Positions 59,332 through 64,000 of a stretch of DNA of 64,000 nt are shown here, piece after piece. The notes below the pieces were generated by a model that was not told the DNA's origin, did not search any database, and saw only the letters and a program-made list of their open reading frames with translations. Within the stretch, counting starts at the first letter, position 1; each line of letters opens with the position of its first letter. Source of the stretch: Candidatus Defluviibacillus avedoerensis (GTDB taxonomy: Bacteria > Pseudomonadota > Gammaproteobacteria > Burkholderiales > Burkholderiaceae_C); the NCBI GenBank assembly GCA_016703665.1, contig JADJBS010000008.1, positions 186,001-250,000 on the forward strand, in the 5' to 3' direction. The translations under genes were made by a program, and so were the position numbers.

Positions 59332-62062
59332 CTATTTGGCGGCAATCGCCGCCTTGATCTGCTGCGCCATGTCCATGCCATTCAGGGTTTTCTCGACCAT
59401 CGCAAACACTTGGCCCGTGGTCTGAGCCCAGCGCTCACCCACCAGGCGCTTTTCGCTTGAATCGTCATTGGTGGCGCGGTCGCCGCCTTTGTACTCGACG
59501 ACCAAAATGCGGCCATCGTTCAGCTCAGCGACAAAGTCAGGATAAAAGTAATCTGTAGCAGTGGGCAGCCAAAAGGCGAATTGCGGCTGACGCTCCAGGT
59601 TGCGCACCCAGTGTTTGACGGCGATCTCGGCATCCAGCGCCACTGCGCAGTCAAACTCTTCTCCTTGGGACTTGAGCGTAGCAATGCTGTCGTGGTAATG
59701 TTTTTTGAACTTCCACCGACCGCTATAAACGTCGCGTACCGGATAGCGCCCCGCCTCAAAGCGAAAGTGAAGTTGCGCCCCCCCACTAGCCAAGGTGACG
59801 GGTTGATCAGTTGGCAAACTGTTGAAGAGCAGCGCCTGAAACCCCTCTTTCGCTGCAGTGGCGCGCAGACTTGCAATGCGTGCTTGAATGGCTTGTGCCA
59901 GTTGAAAGCGCGAGCGCAACAAGCCTGTCAGGCTGTGGTTTGCCTCGCGCAACAGGTGCCGAACCACTAAACCAACATAGGTCTGTGTTTCCGTTTGTCC
60001 CAGATAGAGGTCTTGAATCTGCGCCGCCAACAGGCGAATCACATCGTTTTCGCTTGCATCCGTGGGCACACCGTCTAACGATAACTGCGCCGCATCGGCT
60101 TGCTTGAGTCGAACGCGCTCACCTTCTACATAAATCTCAAACAAATCACTTTGTTGCACCAGATGAAAACCTGGCAGCGTGGGGCGTGGGTCAGCACGCA
60201 GCAAGTCAAATGCAACCAACTCAGAGAGGGTTTCACGCTCAATCAACTCCAATTCACCCTGCACACCCACGCGCAAACACAGTTGTGGAATGGGGGCGAA
60301 TGGGACGCCACGCAACGCGGGGCACTGGGCGGCGGCCAAGCGTGCATTGTGTTGGTCTATTTGGCGGTTCAGGCTTTCCCTATTTGCCTTGGCTGCTGCC
60401 AAAACAATAGCATCGCGCTGTGCATCACTTACTGGCCCAGCAATTTGCACACGCACGGTGGATTCTGTTTCGCTCTGCACCTGCACATCAGGCTGGGTGG
60501 CGGTCAAGGTGTTGACTGCATCGGCGGCTGATACCTCCATGACCAATTCCAGCACCACATGGGGCGCGGGAACGCGCGGTTGCTGTGGAGGGTTCTCGCC
60601 GTCCGGTGCGCCATTAAACAAATCCCCCGCATCAGGTTGAAGAACAGCCGCCGCGTTGATCGCGTCGAATCCCATACCCTGCGTCAAACTGTCCACCAAG
60701 GCGTTGGCCGCTTCTGAGAAGCTACGTGCCACCACATGAGCGTAGGCCCGGTTCAGCGCCGGGCTTTTGCGCTTTTTGGCGTAAGGCATGCGTAGCACGC
60801 GGCCCAACAACTGCTCTACTGCCTGGTTGCTGCGCAGGGTTTGCAGCGTGCATAGCACGTACGCAAAGCTGCAATCCCACCCCTCTTTCAACGCGTCCAC
60901 TGTGATGATGTAGCGGATGGGGCAATCCCTTGCCTGCAAGGGGATGCCGTCCAGCTCGCGCTGCGTACCTGTGGCCACGGCAATTTCGTGCTCGCCGATT
61001 TTGTGGGTGTCCATCAAGTGCTTTTTCAGCACCTCCACAGGCACCGCCTGCCCTTTGTCCTGCGCTTGGAACAACACAATCGGGCGGATGTAATCCGTTT
61101 CCTCTCGCAAAGCCTCGGACTCCAATTGCGTGCGCCGCAGCAGCGCGTCGCGCACCGCGTCTTGCCAAGCGGTTTCATGCTCCGCCAGCATGATGGGCAG
61201 CTTGATCATGTCCTCCGCCTCCAGCTCCCTCGCCGACACGCTGTACAGCACATTCGTCTTTTTGGGTACCGGCGTGGCCGTCAAGTCCAGCACAGCGCTG
61301 GGTTGAATCGCCTGCAGCATGGCCAGCGACAACGCTGTTTTGGCGTTGTGTGCCTCGTCCACCAACACCAGCGGTTGCCACCAGGCCAGCCAGTTGGCCA
61401 GCGAATACTTGACGCGGCCCAGATCAGCTTGCTTCAGAAACGTTTGGCTGGGTTCGTCAATGTCCGCCTGCTCCACCAACCCCAGGCCACGCGCTTTCGC
61501 CTGAGCCGGGGTGATGTTCAGCGCCTTGAAGTGCGGCTCCCAAGCCTCGCTCATGGCGTAGACGCGCCGCCCAGCCTTGTTGGTGACCCGAAAGCTCTGA
61601 ATCGTCGCGACCACCACCACAGTTTTGCGCCCAAACTCGTTGGCAGGCACATCGTGCAGATCTTTCCAGATCACAAATCTCCAACGCGCCGCCGTAGGCG
61701 TCTTCCAGTGCACTGCGATAAGCGTGGCCAGGTGTCTTCAAAGCACCCAGCGTCTGGCTGCGGATGGTGTCGCTGGGCACCAGCCACAGCGCAACTGGGT
61801 AGGGGCATTGAGCCCATTCCCGTGCCATGCCCACAATGGCGTGCGAGGCCATCAGTGTTTTGCCGCCACCCGTGGGGATGCGCAGACACACGCAAGGCGC
61901 ACCGGCCAAATCGTCTTGGCGGTAGGGCACACCAGCTATGCCTTCGCGCTTCATGGCATGTGCCCAGGCTGCCTCCAGGCCCATGGTTTGGGACTGGCGC
62001 AGGAACAGCGTCAAGGCCTCCAGGGCATTGCGTTGGTAGGTTTTAAGGGCAAAGGTGGGCAT
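59332..62062 (-). pseudogene. DEAD/DEAH helicase with PD-(D/E)XK nuclease domain (type III Res-like), one frameshift
   Basis: The N-terminal part (62062 to about 61665) has the Walker A region RIPTGGGKTLMASHAI. The rest (from about 61663 to 59332) has LVDEAHNAKTALSLA (DEAH), ATPVPKK, a motif VI-like VEQLLGRVLRMP and a C-terminal nuclease signature YPDFVAEL ... LVVEYKGG. Removing one A of the AAA at plus-strand 61663-61665 joins ICDLE to DLHDVPANEF and gives 909 residues (2731 minus 1 is 910 codons). It resembles the restriction subunit of type III-like systems. As written it is broken. The start ATG at 62062 lacks a clear ribosome site. Confidence 0.85.
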
Positions 62063-62067
62063 GGGTA

Positions 62068-62203
62068 TTCGGTTAATTCAAAAACAATTCACATCAACTG
62101 AAATGTCGTAACTCATTGATTTTTAAAGATTACTGATAACGTTCGGTTAAACATTCGGATAAACAACCGTTGATTTCATTTGATTTAGCGGTGCTTAACC
62201 GAA
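62068..62203. repeat. TTCGGTTAA repeat cluster between AlbA_2 and helicase genes
   Basis: TTCGGTTAA occurs at 62068-62076 and 62142-62150, a near copy TTCGGATAA at 62154-62162, and the inverse TTAACCGAA at 62195-62203. The 140-bp region is clearly more AT-rich than the genes beside it. It fits an operator for a repressor or an intercistronic promoter region. Confidence 0.6.
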
Positions 62204-63891
62204 TCAGCTGGGCGTGCGCTGTATGCGCCACTTGCCGTTCTTGCCCAAGCTGTCAATCTCAATCTTGACGCCATCTACTCCTTGAGTACGCAGCGCTGTC
62301 AGCAGGTTTTTTACCTTGGACTGCTTTTGTGCGTCAGAGAGTGAGTCCGGAAGTTTGGCAAACAACAAGGTTCGCAAGTCTTTAGCGGGAACCGACTTGA
62401 ACTTCTTGATATGGGCCAGTATCAATTTCTTGAAGTGAAGATCGTCCAGGCCTTTGTTCAATGTGTACTGTGCTTGCAAGCCTGTCAGCGCCGCAATATT
62501 GGCGGAGACAAAATACTTGGGTTTGCGCCCGTCCAGTAGCTTCGCCTTGCGCAGCACCGCGCACTGGTCATCGCCAATCAGCACCTTCTTTTGCACCCGG
62601 TCTAACCAGATCACCTGCTCCAGTGGCAAATCGGAACGCTCCATCAGCAGTTTGCTGAAGTTTTCATCAATCGCCTGCCCGTACACATTGAAAACGGTTT
62701 GCGTGAGTGTTGAGCACTCGTAATCCGGCAGTGGCAAATACCGTTTGCGTTGCTTGGCCACCATGTCGCGGATGCCGTAGCCGCTTTTGTCGATCATGCC
62801 CACGTTGTTCATGGCGTGGGCCAGCCAAGGGTTGCGGTACTTGCCTGGGGTGCGCAAACCCAGGTAATAGTCTTCGGGCTGGCCGTCCACAAAGCGGCCA
62901 TGGTTTGTCAACTGCAAGCGCCCTGGCGTTTCCAGCACGATGATGCGCGCGCCTTGCTCGTAGTCCTGGTGGGCCACGCAGTTGTGCAGGCCCTCTAGCA
63001 CCACCTGGGTGTCATAGCGCGGCAACTCAACGGCCAGCAACTCGTTGGCAGGGAACAGCTTGATGTTGGGGTTGCGTATGTGCTGCCCCAGTGCGGTGGT
63101 GTTCAAGATGAAGGGCGGGCCAAAGTGTTTGGACACCCGCTCGTCCGGCACCTTCCACAGCATCTCCGCCATGCCCGATGGCAACAGCGCCACGCTCTCG
63201 GGGCGGCCCAGCAAGATCAGTGCGGTGCGCGTGATCTGGCGGTGCCGGGTGATCTTGGCCCGGTCCAAAAACTCTGCCGTGTCCCACCCTGCGATATCTG
63301 CAGCCCAGTGCTCTTGCTGATGTTTGGCTGCAAACTTTTCGCGGGCTTTGGCAATGGCTGCGGGGTCCAGGTCAGCCAGTGTGGCACCCGGCACCACGCC
63401 TGCGCTCCAATCCGAGCCGTCTATCACTTCCGTCAGGATGGCGCTGTGCCTATCGGCTTGCAGCTCTACCAAACTGTCACCCAGGCGCTGCCAGGCCTTG
63501 CCATGTGCCAACACGGGTTGCCGGGGTGCGTGTCTGGGCACGTGCACCAGCCAGCTGGTGGCGCCGCTGTCACTGGCGCGCAATACTTCAATGCGAAGGC
63601 CTACGGTGGGCAGTCCAGGCGTCTTGCCCAGAATCCGGTGCACGGCGTTTTCTGGCGTGTAGTCGGCAAAATCTTGAATGCCCGTCACTGCCAAGGTCTT
63701 GTCCTGCACGCCAATGACGATGCAGCCCCCCTCCATGTTGGCAATCGCCGAGATGTAAGACACCAAGTCTTCCCCGGGCGGCCCGAGATGTTTTGCTTCA
63801 GGCTGCGCCACTCTTTCCATTCATGGCTTTCGTTTTCCACGGGGTAGTTGGCCTGTAGCCAGGCTTGCAGGTCTTTAGCGGTCATCTCCAT
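62204..63891 (-). pseudogene. AlbA_2 (Schlafen-like) ATP-binding protein, one frameshift
   Basis: An AlbA_2/AAA_4 fold protein of about 562 residues. The start is the ATG at 63891 (MEMTAKDLQAWLQANYPVEN); the first 38 codons (to SGRPG) are in one frame and the remainder (EDLVSYISAIANMEGGCIVIGV ...) in another. Adding one G to the GGGG at plus-strand 63774-63777 (approximate) joins them; 1688 plus 1 is 563 codons. Visible parts are the AlbA_2 core (GEDLVSYISAIANMEGG), a GHKL-like central region (HNCVAHQDYEQGARIIVLETPGRLQLTNHG) and a C-terminal winged-helix-like part. Such proteins are often transcriptional regulators or defence components. It lies between the methyltransferase-like and helicase genes. 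Confidence 0.8.
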
Positions 63892-63896
63892 GGCGC

Positions 63897-64000
63897 TTAC
63901 CTTGCCCTCACGTCATATGGAATCTGCTTGAACGTTACCTGAGCCTGCGCCAGACGGCTTGGCCCCACGCGCACCGATTCGCCAAACACCACCAGCGGCG
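63897..64000 (-). CDS. 3' end of a gene, possibly type III-like DNA methyltransferase (cut by window edge)
   Basis: One minus-strand frame is open from the right edge to a TAA at 63897 and encodes PLVVFGESVRVGPSRLAQA then VTFKQIPYDVRAR. The tail resembles C-termini I associate with site-specific DNA methyltransferases of Mod type, and the neighbours are a type III Res-like gene and an AlbA_2 gene. The evidence is only about 34 residues, so the function is a guess from context. It ends 5 bp before the AlbA_2 start, so the three genes form one operon. Confidence 0.45.
   Translation of the reverse strand, partial: PLVVFGESVRVGPSRLAQAQVTFKQIPYDVRAR

Noticed and set aside
1..64000. CRISPR array, tRNA genes, prophage or insertion sequences
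   Set aside because: No regularly spaced repeats, cloverleaf sequences, integrases or transposases were seen in reading the window.

Overview
The window looks like chromosomal DNA of a betaproteobacterium of the order Burkholderiales, most likely family Comamonadaceae (a Rhodoferax/Polaromonas-like organism). This rests on the moderately high G+C, Bug/TctC and TRAP receptors, the regulatory-type PTS trio (EIIA-Man, HPr, EI), fused isobutyryl-CoA mutase, an SAH riboswitch before ahcY-metF, a class of GC-rich intergenic repeat I associate with this family, and gene neighbourhoods such as rplM-rpsI and erpA/anmK/M23/tyrS. No rRNA, tRNA, CRISPR array, transposase or integrase was seen.

Layout. 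1-3.7 kb: a divergent cytochrome b561/cytochrome c' pair, a DUF4197 protein, an esterase-like hydrolase and a CaiB/BaiF CoA-transferase. 3.8-7.6 kb: an MFS carrier followed by an overlapping EIIA-HPr-EI operon. 7.6-11 kb: icmF, with a perfect 22-bp palindrome upstream. 11-15 kb: a TRAP transporter operon (dctP, dctQ, frameshifted dctM). 15-17.6 kb: EVE-domain protein, YafY-type WYL regulator, dienelactone-hydrolase-like protein, PACE efflux pump. 17.6-21.6 kb: HAD phosphatase, release factor 3, a lipoprotein of unknown function. 21.6-26.3 kb: SAH riboswitch-ahcY-metF, metY, and ompW behind two FNR/ANR-like boxes. 26.3-30 kb: the phenylacetyl-CoA epoxidase operon paaABCDE behind a TetR-type operator. 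30-38.4 kb: housekeeping genes (rlmJ, rplM-rpsI, a coiled-coil membrane protein, bactofilin, erpA, anmK, M23 peptidase, tyrS, coaX). 38.4-41.1 kb: methyltransferase, M20 deacylase, rhodanese. 41.5-47.3 kb: a catabolic cluster of MFS, LysR, CoA-transferase, HMG-CoA-lyase family enzyme, VOC protein and Bug receptor. 47.4-49.1 kb: DUF1428, PhnB-like and PhnD-like genes. 49.2-59 kb: a complete nitrate assimilation locus, nasT followed by nrtABD-nirBD-nasA. 59.3-64 kb: a restriction-modification-like operon running off the right edge.

The richest regulation is at nrtA. In transcription order there is an NtrC-like site, a sigma-54 promoter matching the -24/-12 consensus, two short hairpins whose hexaloops both carry A at position 1 and G at position 4 (the ANTAR recognition pattern), and an intrinsic terminator before the nrtA start. 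nasT, which encodes an ANTAR protein, lies directly upstream. The sequence therefore supports nitrogen control of initiation combined with NasT antitermination.

Four apparent single-base frameshifts fall in three genes: dctM (two, in C8 and G6 runs), the helicase-nuclease at the right end (A3 run) and its AlbA_2 neighbour (G4 run). Each gene regains an exact multiple of three when the base is corrected. They may be real lesions or sequencing/assembly errors; the raw reads would decide. The right-end operon, with an AlbA_2/Schlafen-like ATPase gene between a methyltransferase-like tail and a DEAH-helicase/PD-(D/E)XK gene, is the least conventional system in the window.
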